A model generated the notes under the pieces. That model was not told where the DNA came from. It searched no databases and saw only the letters and a program-made list of their open reading frames with translations. This document shows, piece after piece, positions 34,265-47,990 of a stretch of DNA of 64,000 bases. Source of the stretch: Lobosporangium transversale (lineage: Eukaryota > Mortierellomycota > Mortierellomycetes > Mortierellales > Mortierellaceae); contig NW_019029024.1 of assembly GCF_002105155.1 (NCBI RefSeq), positions 62,001 through 126,000 of the forward strand. The letters are read 5' to 3'. Every line of letters starts with the position of its first letter. Position 1 is the first letter of the stretch. The translations under genes were made by a program, and so were the position numbers.

Positions 34265-35197
34265 ATGGGATCATCACAATCAAAGGGAGACAAGCAGCCC
34301 ATGGTTTTTGTCAGCGAGGAAAACCCTGTTCCTGTCAGGGTAAATGCATTCGCCAAAGTGGTTCATCAACATACACACACGCCATGCCATACATGCGCAA
34401 TAAAGATCATATTTTTAAGCATCAGGGGACAAATCGTGCAGAGATGAAAAGATCGAGATTCCACATTAATCAAAACCTCCATATTGCTATTTTCTGAAAC
34501 TGCTGTTACTTTCTGGACATAGGTATCCTCAGCGTTTGTCAATCAGCTTCAACAGTCTCAGGTACAGAATACTGGGCACTATGCATCATAGTCTTATGCT
34601 ACTTTGCAATATTATATATGTGTATGTACATTTATTCAGTTCCTATCTTTCGGCATGCTAAGGCTCACGCGTCCTTTTTTTTTAAAAAAAAATAAAAAAA
34701 ATTAATACTCTTTTTCAGCCCAATGCTGGATCACTTCAGGATATCGAGAACCAGGTTCGTCATCGCGTCCAAGCAGAACTTGCCAAGATTCATGCCGAGA
34801 AAGATTCATCTATGGACACATCCCATGTTAATTACAAATCGACTACCAACGCCAATGCTGTCGTGACCGAGCAAGAGTTGGATCAATTGGCGAAGAGCGC
34901 TCCTACTAAACAAATTAAGGCCCTACCTGAGGAAATCACGAAAGCTCAGGAGTCCCTTGTCCAATGCTACAAGAAAAATCAGGAGAGGTCGTTGGATTGC
35001 TGGGCTGAGGTTCAGGAATTCAAAGACCTGGTTCAAAAGGCTCAAAATGTAAGAACCTATCATTTACTTTTTATTTTATTTTTTATTTTAATTCAGAGCT
35101 CAATCAATAGTAACTAAGAAACTCTACTAATATACGACATTGTTACATTTCTGCATATGGATTTGATTGTGTTCAGGCCTTTATCGCAGCTGTTTAA
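34265..35197 (+). CDS. MIC19: MICOS subunit Mic19
   Basis: Four exons (34265-34339, 34523-34561, 34719-35048, 35177-35197), all phase 0, give 154 aa (yeast Mic19 170). The N-terminal MGSSQSK is a myristoylation signal typical of the family. A short VSSAFVNQLQQSQ segment (13-codon exon) follows, then a coiled-coil helix, and a CHCH-like domain with one Cys-x10-Cys pair (QCYKKNQERSLDCWAEV), as in yeast Mic19. The last exon is only 7 codons including the stop. Mic19 works in the intermembrane space at crista junctions and links Mic60 to the rest of MICOS. Confidence 0.9.
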
Positions 35198-35446
35198 GTA
35201 ATTACGCTCAAAAAAAGGAGACATTTTAGAGACATTTTAACATGAAGAATAAATGATTCAGTACCGCATAGAACTTCGATATTTAATAACAAGCATGCTT
35301 TGGGCTGTCGAATTCTGTATATATATAATCACCGTGACATTTATAACTTGGTTGGTTTGTTGATTTATTGGCTAAAACATTTCATCAGTCTCTATCAGTC
35401 TTGACTCTTTATCGCTCTATGGTTTCTCTGACACATAGAGAGTATT

Positions 35447-37009
<1,563 letters not shown>

Positions 37010-37358
37010 ATTTTCTATATCAGAACTGCGCTTTTAAAGGTGAGCTGTAAGTTGTGATGGTGGAGACTGATAGTATGGTTGCTGTAGTAGGATTTTTTAT
37101 TTTCCTCAGTTGGTCGATGAATGAAGAACCAAAAAAGATTACCAAACTTGCATGCTTTCAAGACGACGCGCAACTCGTTGGGCGCGTGTGCACGTGGCAA
37201 TGATGACGTAGACTGGGACAGGAAGGATCACGTGAATGGAAGTGTCTTTTTTATTTCACCACGTTGGCGCAGAGCTCACAACTGTTGCCACTTATTCATT
37301 TATATGCTTTCATTCGTTTGCTTCCATTAACTCCTAGCTTTTATTCTCCTTAGCAGCC

Positions 37359-37521
37359 ATGTTCAACCCTACACGTGCCAAGGTGCAACTGAAGCTCTCG
37401 GTCAACCGGTTGCAAATGTTACAGAATAAGAGGAACATGCTCGCTCAGCAACAACGCAAGGAAATAGCCCGTCTGTTGGAGATTGGCAAAGAAGAAAGTG
37501 CACGTATTAGGGTACTTAACG

Positions 37522-37553
<32 letters not shown>

Positions 37554-38714
37554 CTTGCTCCTATAATGTGATATTCGGTACTATTTATATATCAAATCAA
37601 ATCCATATTTATGAAGTTGATAACATTTTGGTTCCTGCCTAGGTTGAGCATATCATTCGCGAGGATTTTAATACAGAGGCATTGGAGATCATTGAACTAT
37701 ATTGCGAACTATTATTAGCTCGTTTTGGATTGCTGGAGCAAATGAAGTAATGTCTCATTGATGTCTAGCCCCACGTTTTACGAGTATCACAATAAAACAG
37801 CACTAATTTCGAACCATTCACTAGAACCTGTGATCCAGCCATCTTGGAAGCTGTCAACACCATTATCTATGCAGCTCCTCGTTCAGAAGTCAAAGAACTA
37901 TTACAAGTACGAGATCAATTAACAGCAAAATTCGGTCGCGATTTTGTCGCAAATGCTATGGAGAACAAAGACGAATCTGTGAATCCCAGAGTACGTGATC
38001 TTTATTTTTATTTTTTTTCGAGCCTCAAGCTTAATGAGAGACCCAGCTGCTAACAACTGTGGAAAACAAATATCTGGCTTTATCGCTTTAGATCATTCAA
38101 AAACTAAAGGTCCAAACGCCCGATCCCTATCTCGTCAATCGGTATTTGGAAGAAATTGCAAGGGCTTTCAAGATCAACTGGACAGCAGATCCACAAATGG
38201 ACCACCAACTCATAGGAGTAATTTTTTTTTTCTACAATGCTATTATACAAGGGATATGCGTCAACCGTTTAAAATGACCAACTTTTTTTTTTTTTTTTTT
38301 TTTTTTTTTGGAATCTAAAAGACCATCGACGGAGGATTTATTGATCCGATCAACCATTCTATTGAACAACCTATGCGTCCTCGTCTTCCAGAACCCACTA
38401 AGGTTTGTATTTTATATGTATTGGGATTCACGCTTGAATTGTAACCTGAGCTTTGTTCTCACGCGTGCTTTCATCTCTAGACTCAATCGACAACTATGGA
38501 CGTGGATCGATTGGATTTGTTAGGAGACTTATCAAGCCACCAGGAGACGTCTCAGAAGGCGGCACTCAAGCCAGCAGCACCTTCAATACCACCTAACAAA
38601 TCCAACAGTAATACTTCCAATAGGGCTACAGCATCGCCGGCAAAAGTTGACGACGGACTTCCAGATTTGGAAGCATTAACTAGACGATTCGAGGCGCTAA
38701 AAGAAAGACGATAA
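37359..38714 (+). CDS. IST1: IST1, ESCRT-III-like regulator of Vps4
   Basis: Six exons (37359-37511, 37643-37746, 37825-37990, 38092-38217, 38322-38402, 38481-38714) give 287 aa. The N-terminal IST1 domain is MFNPTRAKVQLKLSVNRLQM ... QQQRKEIARLLEIGKEESAR, then VEHIIREDFNTEALEIIELY and PDPYLVNRYLEEIARAF. A Ser/Pro linker leads to a C-terminal helix DLEALTRRFEALKERR, a MIT-interacting (MIM1-type) motif for Vps4. IST1 acts in multivesicular-body sorting and cytokinesis. Introns 1 and 4 hold an A-run (about 37522-37551) and a T-run (about 38283-38309). Confidence 0.93.
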
Positions 38715-39166
38715 CTATTTACACATACAAATAAAACAACATGTGTATACTATAGTTAATACCTAATACGCATTTTCTTTCCAGTTGTTTTAATCTCCAA
38801 TCAGATTGATGTTTAAAAGTGTAATATTGTGAGAATATTCGAATGTTAGCGTGCAAAAGATCCTTTTGTTCATTTTTTGGCCGCGCTGGGATGTTTCTGA
38901 TGTAATTGCAATTGCTGGAAAATTCTACAAGCCACTTGATGCATCCAGTAGGAACAAGTAAAAAAAAGTGTCTCAGTTTTACACAATCCCATGCAAATAT
39001 ATATAAAAGCACACGCACCCCACCCCAAGTCAGCAATTACACTCAAAAATATTCTTCACACTCACATTCACACTCACACGTCTCTTGTACATATCAATCA
39101 TCACTCTCACTTTTATCTTTAATCAAGTAATACTACATCCCTCTTTATTATCAAACATATCACATC
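38715..39166. promoter_or_regulatory. Promoter region of HSP104
   Basis: Contains heat-shock-element-like inverted units AGAATATTCG (38832-38841) and GGAAAATTCT (38917-38926), each nGAAnnTTCn, and a TATA box TATAAAAG at 39002-39009, about 160 bp before the ATG. This arrangement fits heat-shock-factor control, expected for an Hsp104 gene. Each site has only two perfect units (a third is degenerate), so binding is not certain. Confidence 0.55.
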
Positions 39167-41981
39167 ATGAACAACTTCCAGTTCACAGAAAAGACCGAGA
39201 AGACTCTCGCACAAGCCCAAGAGCTGGCTAGAGAGTTTGCCAACTCACAAATCACACCCATACATATCGCCTCTGCTATGATGGACGAAACTGACGAAGG
39301 CCCTGGTTCTTCCCTACTCAAATCTATCATTAACAAAGCTGGTGGTATGCCCGATGAGATCGAACGCGCCTTCAAAAAACTCCTCGTCCGTCTGCCAACT
39401 CAGAACCCTGCACCGCTTGAGGTCTCGCTCTCACCGCAGACAGCACAGCTTCTACGCAAGGCTCAAGAACATCAAAAGAAACAAAAGGACTCGTACATCT
39501 CAATCGATCATCTCATTCTAGCATTGATGGACGATGCTACCTGCTGGAAAGCCTTGAGTGAACACGGGATTTCAAAGACTGCTTTCGAGAATGCTATCTC
39601 ACAGACCAGAGGCAACCGTCGTGTTGAGAGCAAGAGCGCCGAATCACAGTACGAGGCTCTGTCCAAGTATGCCATTGACATGATTGCCCTCGCCGAGCAG
39701 GATAAACTTGATCCTGTTATTGGTCGTGATGACGAGATCCGTCGAGTGATCCGCGTCCTTTCGAGAAGGACCAAGAACAACCCTGTATTGATTGGGTAAG
39801 TTATCTCTTCCCTCACATAATATTTTTTTCCAGTCCTTATTTATTTTATGTTGCACAACGCCTAATCTACTTGTCCTAACCTTATTTCATCTGCATCCTC
39901 ATCTTCATCTTCATCTTCATCTATTCAATAGAGAACCTGGTGTCGGAAAAACTGCTGTAGTCGAGGGTCTCGCCCAACGCATTGTCCGAAAAGATGTCCC
40001 TGTCAGTTTGCAGTGTCGACTCTTTTCCCTCGATATGGGTGCTTTGATCGCCGGTGCAAAGTACCGCGGCGAATTCGAGGAACGTCTCAAGGCTGTTCTC
40101 AAAGAAATTAAAGACTCGGATCAAGGCATCATCCTCTTCATTGATGAAATCCATCTCGTCCTTGGTGCAGGTAAAACCGATGGTGCAATGGATGCCGCCA
40201 ACTTGCTCAAGCCCATGCTCGCTCGTGGTGAGCTTCGCTGCATCGGTGCCACCACTTTGGATGAATACCGTCAACACGTGGAGAAGGACCCTGCCTTTGA
40301 GCGTCGTTTCCAACAAGTTTATGTTGGCGAACCATCGTTGACGGACACCATCAGTATCCTGCGTGGTCTCAAGGATCGGTATGAAGTTCATCACGGTGTC
40401 AAGGTGGCTGATTCTGCACTAGTCACGGCGGCTACGCTTGCTCATCGCTACATCTCGAATCGCTTCTTGCCAGATAAAGCAATTGATCTCATGGATGAAG
40501 CCTGCGCTAACACCCGAGTACAATTGGATTCACAGCCCGAGATCATTGATCAATTAGAGCGTCGCCATCTACAGTTGGAAGTCGAGGCCACTGCGTTAGG
40601 AAAGGAAAAAGACCCTGCATCACAGCAACGTCTCGTCAAGGTCCGTGAAGAGATGTCTAGGATCTCGGAAGAACTCAAGCCCTTGAAACTCAAATACGAA
40701 CTCGATAAGGGTCGCATCAATGAAGTCCGCGACTTGAACCAAAAACTCCAGGATCTTAAGAACAAAGCTGAGGAGGCTGAGCGTCGTTACGATCTAGCCA
40801 AAGCTGCCGATATTCGTTACTATGCCATTCCCGATCTTGAGAAGAAGATTGCCACTGTCACTGCAGAGCGCGCGAAACAAGAAGCCGATCAGCTTTTGGC
40901 AGCTGCCAGTGGATCCAAGATGGAGACCGGTGACTTAGTGACTGAGATCGTTGGACCTGAGCAGATCACTGAGGTGGTGTCTCGCTGGACTGGTATTCCT
41001 GTCCAGAGACTTAACAAATCACAAGTTGAACGGCTGTTGCAATTGGGAGATCGTCTGAGCGAACGTGTTGTTGGCCAAGATGAAGCTGTCGAGGCTGTAG
41101 CTGAGGCTGTTCTTCGTTCCCGTGCCGGAATGTCAAAGGAACATTCGCCGATGGGTTCCTTCATGTTCCTTGGTCCAACTGGTGTAGGAAAGACAGAGCT
41201 TGCCAAGGCCCTCGCCCATGAACTCTTTGATGACGAGAACATGATGGTCCGTATCGATATGTCAGAATACATGGAGTCACATTCTGTTGCTCGCCTCATT
41301 GGAGCTCCTCCTGGCTATATTGGACATGATGAAGGTGGTCAGCTGACTGAAGCAATCCGTCGCCGACCCTACAGCGTGGTCCTCTTTGACGAAATTGAAA
41401 AGGCAGACATCAAAGTCCTCAATGTCCTTCTTCAAGTTCTAGATGATGGCCGCTTGACGGACTCGAAAGGCCGTGTTGTTGACTTTTCCAACACTGTCAT
41501 CATCATGACCTCAAACGTTGGCTACATTCATCTTCAAGATCTTGGAAAGACAGGAATTACGGAAGAAGCCCGTGAACTTGTGATGCGTGACGTACGAGCA
41601 CACTTCAGGCCCGAGTTCCTTAACCGTCTGGATGATCTTATTTTGTTCAGGCCTCTTGGAACTGAGCACTTGGCAAAGATCGTCAGGAATCAGCTCGCTG
41701 TTATTGGAAAGCGACTCGAGTCCAAGAACATTAAGCTTCACATTACAGATGGCGCAATTCAGAAAGTTCTCAACGATGCTTTCGATCCACGCTATGGTGG
41801 TCGTCCATTGAAGAGATATCTTGAGAAACAAGTCGTGACAAGAGTTTCAAAGATGTTGTTGACAGGTGAATTGACAGAGTATCAGAATGTCGTGGTGGAT
41901 TTGAGCAATCAGGGCGAATTGGTCTTCAATGTTCAGAAAGCAGGGACGATTGACAGCACAGATGCTATGAATCTCGATTGA
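39167..41981 (+). CDS. HSP104: Hsp104/ClpB disaggregase
   Basis: Two exons (39167-39795, 39932-41981) give 892 aa (yeast Hsp104 908). The order is Clp N domain ([20 protein letters not shown]), AAA+ module 1 (Walker [10 protein letters not shown] near 210-218, DEIH), a coiled-coil middle domain (around 410-520), and AAA+ module 2 ([12 protein letters not shown] near 620, [22 protein letters not shown]). The protein pulls polypeptides out of aggregates together with Hsp70/Hsp40 in the cytosol. The intron falls inside the first Walker A motif. The C-terminus ends TDAMNLD and lacks the DDLD-type end of yeast Hsp104. Confidence 0.96.
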
Positions 41982-42351
41982 CTTGCAGAAAATGGTCTTG
42001 AGGAGAACAACGATGATATTGAAGTAATGGATGGCGACAGAGTAGATCATGGTGTAAAACGTCGAGTACACACACAAAGAAGTAGTAGGACAAAACTCCC
42101 AAGACAAAAAACTTGACCAATTTTGCAACTTATTAGTTCATTGTACAATAAAAGAATAAAATAAAAATAAGCATTATATACAAATGAGTGGTGTAATTGC
42201 GCACGAGCCCCACCCCCTTTGTCCAAAGATACACAGACATTAGTCAAGTGTGAGTCTCTCAGATGATAGATCAGAAAGCTTCCAAAGTATCACAGTAGAA
42301 AGTTTTTACATCATTTCTTCCACATCAACTTTTTTAGCTGCCTCATTTAGA
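41982..42351. other. Intergenic region
   Basis: 3' flank of HSP104 and promoter of the protease gene. A small pyrimidine tract lies at 42310-42345. No gene seen. Confidence 0.5.
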
Positions 42352-45300
42352 ATGTCATGTCGACGTGAAACAGACGAGGCAGCTTCGCATCTATTCTATG
42401 ACTATATTGATGACCATAAGGAGCTGCTGGCTATTAAAAGTAAGATGTTATGATAACAATAATGTGTTCTCTACGTTCTTTGACGCATGTCAATCATAGT
42501 CAAAAAAAAAAAAAAAAGTAATATAATATAAAATAAATGAAATCAGGTCTATTAATATTCATTCTAATACCGCCATCATTATCCACTCGCATAGTGAACG
42601 ACAGCAAAAAATCAAGCCAATTTATCGAAAAGGACAAACCAAGTTTCCATACCTCACGTCCGCACAACAGATTAAGGAGCATTACCAAAGGATTTCACTA
42701 TTTGGAGCGGCTATTCAATCTCCTTATATTCTCATTGACGGTCCTGTTCCTCATCGCAGCCCTGAATTTACTATTCTTTTCGAATTGGCCGTCCACGGAG
42801 CAGAATGTAACTCCTGTTATCTCGACAGAGCAGAAAACGAAATGGTCTCCTCATAGTAAGTACAAAATACCTACAGCAGGTATTTTACGCAAGTCAAGTT
42901 ACTCTATCATATTTTTCTTTATACTAGGAATATAAAATCTACTTTAATCCACTACTTTTAATATAAGTATATTCTTTAATACAATAATCCATTTCTCAAG
43001 ATGCTGCACTAAACTGTACAGTGTCGCCAGATAGTGTCGATCCTTGTTGTGGGTCCATATCTAATAGTGATAGCGGCTTCAATGGCAAGAATGACAATAC
43101 TAGTCACGATTTTGGTACCAACAATCAGTCAACTCCAAATAACGGACGACCCAAAAATGTAAAGCCTCAAAAAGGTCCTTTAAAGCCTCCACAGGCCAAG
43201 AGAATCCCTCGGCCGTTTACACTTCATAACGAGACATTCGTTGACAATTATCGATGGATGCATCAAATCAAACGAGATCCTGATGTGAAGACATATATTG
43301 ATGCAGAATCTGAATACACTGCTGCATGGGTTGAGCGATCAGGGGTTCAGGAACTGCAGATGCAACTTGAAAATGAGATGAAGCAGATCAAGCAGGCTAT
43401 TCGAAGGCAAGGGAAACAAAGAAGGGGGAAGTTACCACAGGGTGAGCGTCTCGAAGGAACTCAATTCTGGGATGTGGACCAATGGCGGTACTGCCTGGAT
43501 GATTCTATTGGGGACTTTGGCATTTACAAGAGAAGACGTATCCATAAAGACGAGCATATCCAGGCTATGGATAAAAAGAGAATATCCTATACGAGTTCGT
43601 CTGCTTTTAATTGTTTAAAGAGTCAAAATCAACAACCTCAACATCCTCAACAATCACAGCGAGTTATCTCAAAACCCTCTTTTGTGGATATGGCTAATAA
43701 GGCGGGCACAAACAGTCCTATCGGGGAATTGTCTGGTATTGAGCCAGAAGTAGTCCTTGATGTTAACCAGATCGCCAAAGAAAAGGGACACCAAGGAGGC
43801 AATGGTCAGTTTTCATTTGGCACTCTGGAGATCCAACCCCAAAATACGCTTTTAAAATGCGATTCAGATTATTCAGCTACAGAAAAAGGCAGCCCGACTA
43901 GTAAGTCAAATGTGAAAGCTTTGTATATGGCTTACACCTACGACACATCTGGAGATGAGAGGTATCGTATCAGTGTCATTCATTTACCCTTCAATAACCA
44001 GAAATCTGAGTCTTGTGCAGCACGCAGTTCTGCGCAGAGAAGAGATGAAATGTCAGACGGCTTTGAAATTCAGTTAAACGGCGCAGTTTTTAAGGATGCT
44101 GGACCCGACACACGATTCGTCAAATTGGGCAAGTCGCTCTACTTGTATTTCACGAAACTCGACCGCAAAGGTCTACAGCGCGAAGTGTGGAGGCTTCAAA
44201 TCGATACAATGAATGATGATATTAAGGCTCCCAGGAAAGCAGATAGTAAGGCTCGTCTGCATATGAGCTCGAGCAGCACTCGAGGCGCGAAGCAACTATA
44301 TGAGCCAGAGATTGTGATGCAAGAGAAAGAAGAACGAAATATTCTATCTGTATCCATGACAAATGATCAACGTTTCTTGCTCATTGAGGTAAACATATGA
44401 GTATAAAGCGAATTTGTTTCATCCACTTCAATCACACCCACGCTGACATCTTTGATTTTTTAACATGCTACATAATACAGAGCTCAGGACAAACCAACAG
44501 CCATTCGTACTTTCTAAGCATCGATGATCCCGACAGAGGATGGAGCATTATCCGTCCGCCAGAAAAAGACGTAATATACAAAGTCGAACATCATTCTGGG
44601 TTTTTCTACATCCGTTCTAACCACGGAGATGCCATCAATTTCAAAGTTCTCCGTATACCTGTCTCGGAATATATTGAAAACAATACTTCTTGCTTCAGAA
44701 AAAGGCCGGTTCGAGTGAGGTCCTCTGCTTCTTTCATTGAAACAGCCAATGACCAAGTAGTGATTGAGCATGACTCGGCAAACTTTCTTGAGCGTTTTGA
44801 GGTCTTTGTGGAGCACTTCGTCGCTTGGGTTTGGAGAGATGGGCTTCCAGAAATCCGCATCTTTTTGGCACCTCGGCCTGACGACATTAATATAACACTA
44901 CCTTTGCATGAGAAAGTAAGAATTCGGCCTTACCATAAAGAGCTCAATGTAACAACACTTATGCCCGGTAATATTCGATACGAGGAGCAGCGACTCTTTA
45001 GGGACTTTTTTTCAGCCAAGTTGGTGTATTCCAACTGTTCATTTATCCGTCCATGGGCTCTCTACGAATATGATATGCATTCGATCTCTAACGATTCGCT
45101 GGACAGTGGAATCTTCCAAGGTGATGAGGATGAGCGGCAAAGGAACGCTACTCGCTTGATCCGCCAAGATCCATTTCCATTGGACGTGAAGTACGGTCAA
45201 GCTCTCGCAAACGTTTCAGAGCTATGCACACATGAACAATCTAGCCCTGATTCAAAAGAAAGAGAAGAGGCTGAGATGGCAAAGTTCAAAGAAGTTCGCT

Positions 45301-46340
45301 TCATGGTCCCCTCAAAACATAGATTGAGGCGTAACAAGGCCCTGAATGATACACATCAAAATAGTGATGAAGAAACCTTGATACCTGTTTCTGTGGTCTA
45401 CTATACCTTCCCAGATGGTAAACAATTCCCACGTCGGGCTGCGTTGGTCAATGCCTATGGTGCGTATGGGACCCTTACATCGCCTATTTTCGATCCAGAG
45501 GCGTTGCTACCGCTCCTCCACCGTGGGCTTATTTACGTTCAAGTACACCCTCGAGGTGATGGAGTCTTAGGACCGAAGTGGTACAGAGATGGCAAGTTTG
45601 AGAAGAAGGTGAACACGTTTTTGGACGTTGAAGACGCTTTGCTATATCTAAGTGATTTAGAGATGGTGAAAAAAGAAGGATGTGCGATCCAAGGGCGTAG
45701 CGCAGGAGGCTTGGTTGCGGGTTGGATAGCCAATCGATGGGGTGACATGTCCTATCCATCCATAAATGGCAAAGATAAAGGTGATGTAAGATCTGAATCC
45801 CGGAACATTGTCAAAGAGATGGTGAGAGTGGTTGTAACTCAGGTTCCTTTTGTTGATGTCATTTCAGGTATGTCAGATGCAGAAATTCCTTGGGTAGAGT
45901 ATGAGCGGGATGAATGGGGTAATCCTGTGGCGAGTCAAGAGATTTTCGAGGCAATGAAAGGTTATTCTCCATACGATCGGATTCGAAGTCAGCGGTATCC
46001 GGATATGATGGTCATGGGCGGACTCAACGATGCTCGAGTTAGTTTTGCAGAGCCCCTAAAATTTGTTGCCAAGCTAAGAAGTATTGATGGCAAGACGAAT
46101 GACTGCCAACCAATGGAGTCGGACGAAGATCAGGAAGCCAAGTCTAAGCATGAAAAGAATTACAAGGTCAAGATGTGTGTAGGCAAGAAAGATACCTCGT
46201 TATTATTGCAAATGGAAGATGGAGGCCATTTCAGTGGGAAAGAGTCGTTATGGATGGCATTTGCACTCTATACTTTAGACGCAGAGAAGGTTGTATCGAC
46301 ACCGTCAATAATACAGTGGTCATCAAAAGTCATTCAATGA
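42352..46340 (+). CDS. Oligopeptidase B-like serine protease (S9A), membrane-anchored; C-terminus altered by a transposon
   Basis: Four exons (42352-42439, 42547-42855, 43001-44388, 44481-46340) give 1214 aa, far longer than bacterial oligopeptidase B (about 690). An N-terminal tail is followed by a strong transmembrane helix (about 88-107, LLIFSLTVLFLIAALNLLFF), then a Ser/Asn-rich linker, the family start FTLHNETFVDNYRWMHQIKR, a propeller with long insertions, and the catalytic domain. The triad is Ser in QGRSAGGLVAGW, Asp in GGLNDARVSF and His in EDGGHFSGK. The last 8 codons and the stop (46314-46340) lie inside a Tc1/mariner terminal repeat. Without it the frame would run SII-DGL and stop at TAA. 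Confidence 0.88.
46314..46340 (+). repeat. Left terminal inverted repeat
   Basis: 27 bp, starting CAGTGGTCATCAAAAG. It overlaps the last coding codons and stop of the upstream protease gene. Confidence 0.95.
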
Positions 46341-46645
46341 TTTTGAATTTTTAACATTCTCATTCCTTTTCTTCATTCTCATCTAGCATGTGGCTAGTAT
46401 ATTTGGGGTAGTGCATTTGTTCCCCACACCTCATGATTACTTTGATGTCTCATTCCTAATTATGACTTCATTGTGAAATAAAACCAATTTCAATTTGACC
46501 TGCCTATTGAATGACTTCTGCTGAATTTCAATGTTGATTGCAAAAAAAACTTTTTCACTTCTCTTTTTTCTACCAAGATTACCTTCAGCTATATCTTCAT
46601 ACACCTCTACTTACAATTAACATTCCACATCGTTTAGTATTTATT

Positions 46646-47665
46646 ATGAGGAGGCTTTCTATGGAAAAGGTACAAAATGCTCAGGCCTTACTTCGACAAG
46701 GGAAGTCTACAAGCGAAGTGGCAAGGCAACTTGGTATCTCTATTTCATCGGCAATAAGGATCAGGAGTGACGTCAAGGACAATATTCCTAAACCCAGAAT
46801 GGGCAGACCCTCATTGGTTTCCCCTGCTACCAAGAGGGTTATTGCACGCGAGGTTGATACGGGGAAACTTAGATCCATTCTGGCAGTTCAAGAATACATC
46901 AGATCGAGCCATGGAGTGCATGTCAGTGTAGAGACTGCCCGACGCTATGTAAAATCAGAGGGTTTGAAAAACTATGTCCGCCCATTCAAGCCTAGGCTGA
47001 CAAAAATGCAGATTGCGAAAAGGAAGAATTTTGCCCTCAACCACCTTGACTGGACTGTTGATGACTGGAAGCGAGTGATGTTCTCGGACGAAAAGCTTTT
47101 TGAAAGGCTAGGGTCCTTAGGAGGAAGAACACAATATAGGCGACCCGGCCACAGGACTTTAGAAGATCGAGATGTTAGAGAGAGATCAAGGGGAGCACAT
47201 AACAAACTTATGTGGTGGGGCTGTATCACTTATCATGGTGTAGGCGATGGTTGCAGGATCCCTGTCACAGTTGATTCCTCTTTATATGTTGATGTTCTAC
47301 AAGATTATGTCCTCGGCTCATGGAAGTGGCATGGCCAGGACCCTGAAAAGTTAATTTTTCAGCAGGACAATGCAAGTGTTCATACGAGTAGGATGGTTAA
47401 AGAGTTCTTAATTAAGTCACACATTACCACTTTGGAGTGGCCTCCAAATTCTCCTGACCTCAACCCTATCGAGAATGTATGGGCCTACATGGATCATCGG
47501 CTCAAGGGATATGAGAAGGTACCAAAGGATCTGGATGAACTATGGGAAAGACTACAGGATATCTGGACATCTATTCCACCTGACTTCCTTGATGAGCTAT
47601 ATGAAAGTATGCCACGAAGGGTAGAGGAGCTACATCGCATGAAAGGATCTCGTACACATTGCTGA
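46646..47665 (+). CDS. Tc1/mariner transposase (DD34E)
   Basis: A single exon of 339 aa from the ATG at 46646. The N-terminal paired-type helix-turn-helix is ALLRQGKSTSEVARQLGIS, followed by a GRPS hook (MGRPSLVSP) and a second helix-turn-helix. The catalytic triad is Asp in VMFSDEKLFE, Asp in IFQQDNASVH and Glu in PDLNPIENVW; 34 residues separate the last two. Cut-and-paste transposition into TA is expected. No frameshift or stop is seen. Confidence 0.95.
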   Translation: MRRLSMEKVQNAQALLRQGKSTSEVARQLGISISSAIRIRSDVKDNIPKPRMGRPSLVSPATKRVIAREVDTGKLRSILAVQEYIRSSHGVHVSVETARRYVKSEGLKNYVRPFKPRLTKMQIAKRKNFALNHLDWTVDDWKRVMFSDEKLFERLGSLGGRTQYRRPGHRTLEDRDVRERSRGAHNKLMWWGCITYHGVGDGCRIPVTVDSSLYVDVLQDYVLGSWKWHGQDPEKLIFQQDNASVHTSRMVKEFLIKSHITTLEWPPNSPDLNPIENVWAYMDHRLKGYEKVPKDLDELWERLQDIWTSIPPDFLDELYESMPRRVEELHRMKGSRTHC

Positions 47666-47890
47666 AGAACAGAAAAAAAAAACAAATAAAGCAAAGCTGC
47701 TGATTTTCTTCAAATGTCATTCAATGAGATGCCAATAATTGGCATTCATCTAAATTTTCAATTAGCAACAGGAGCTCATTGACATTGTAGTAGGAGTGAC
47801 GTTGTCGATGGTCAAACTCGCTACGTAAGTTTCATTAGCGACAAGCAAGATCAAATTGGAGAAAGGAATGAGAATGTCGAAATTCCTAAT

Positions 47891-47917
47891 TCATTGAATG
47901 ACTTTTGATGACCACTG
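47891..47917 (-). repeat. Right terminal inverted repeat
   Basis: Exact reverse complement of 46314-46340, followed by TA. Confidence 0.95.
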
Positions 47918-47990
47918 TAGATGGTTTATAAAAATTTTATATTTTATTCTAAATTGCTTGATGTAAAAGTCATCCGAAGGATTTTTTTCT

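Larger units (their letters stand above)
46314..47917 (+). mobile_element. Complete Tc1/mariner transposon
   Basis: 1604 bp flanked by a TA duplication (46312-46313 and 47918-47919). The ends are a perfect 27-bp inverted repeat (46314-46340 against 47891-47917, starting CAGTGGTCATC), with similarity continuing to about 65 bp (shared ACATTCTCATTCCTTT). It carries one intact transposase gene. Perfect ends, an exact target-site duplication and an open frame point to a recent insertion. Confidence 0.95.

Noticed and set aside
39890-39932. TCTTCA/TCATCT repeat before HSP104 exon 2
   Set aside because: It is a short pyrimidine-rich repeat acting as the polypyrimidine tract of the single HSP104 intron; nothing unusual.
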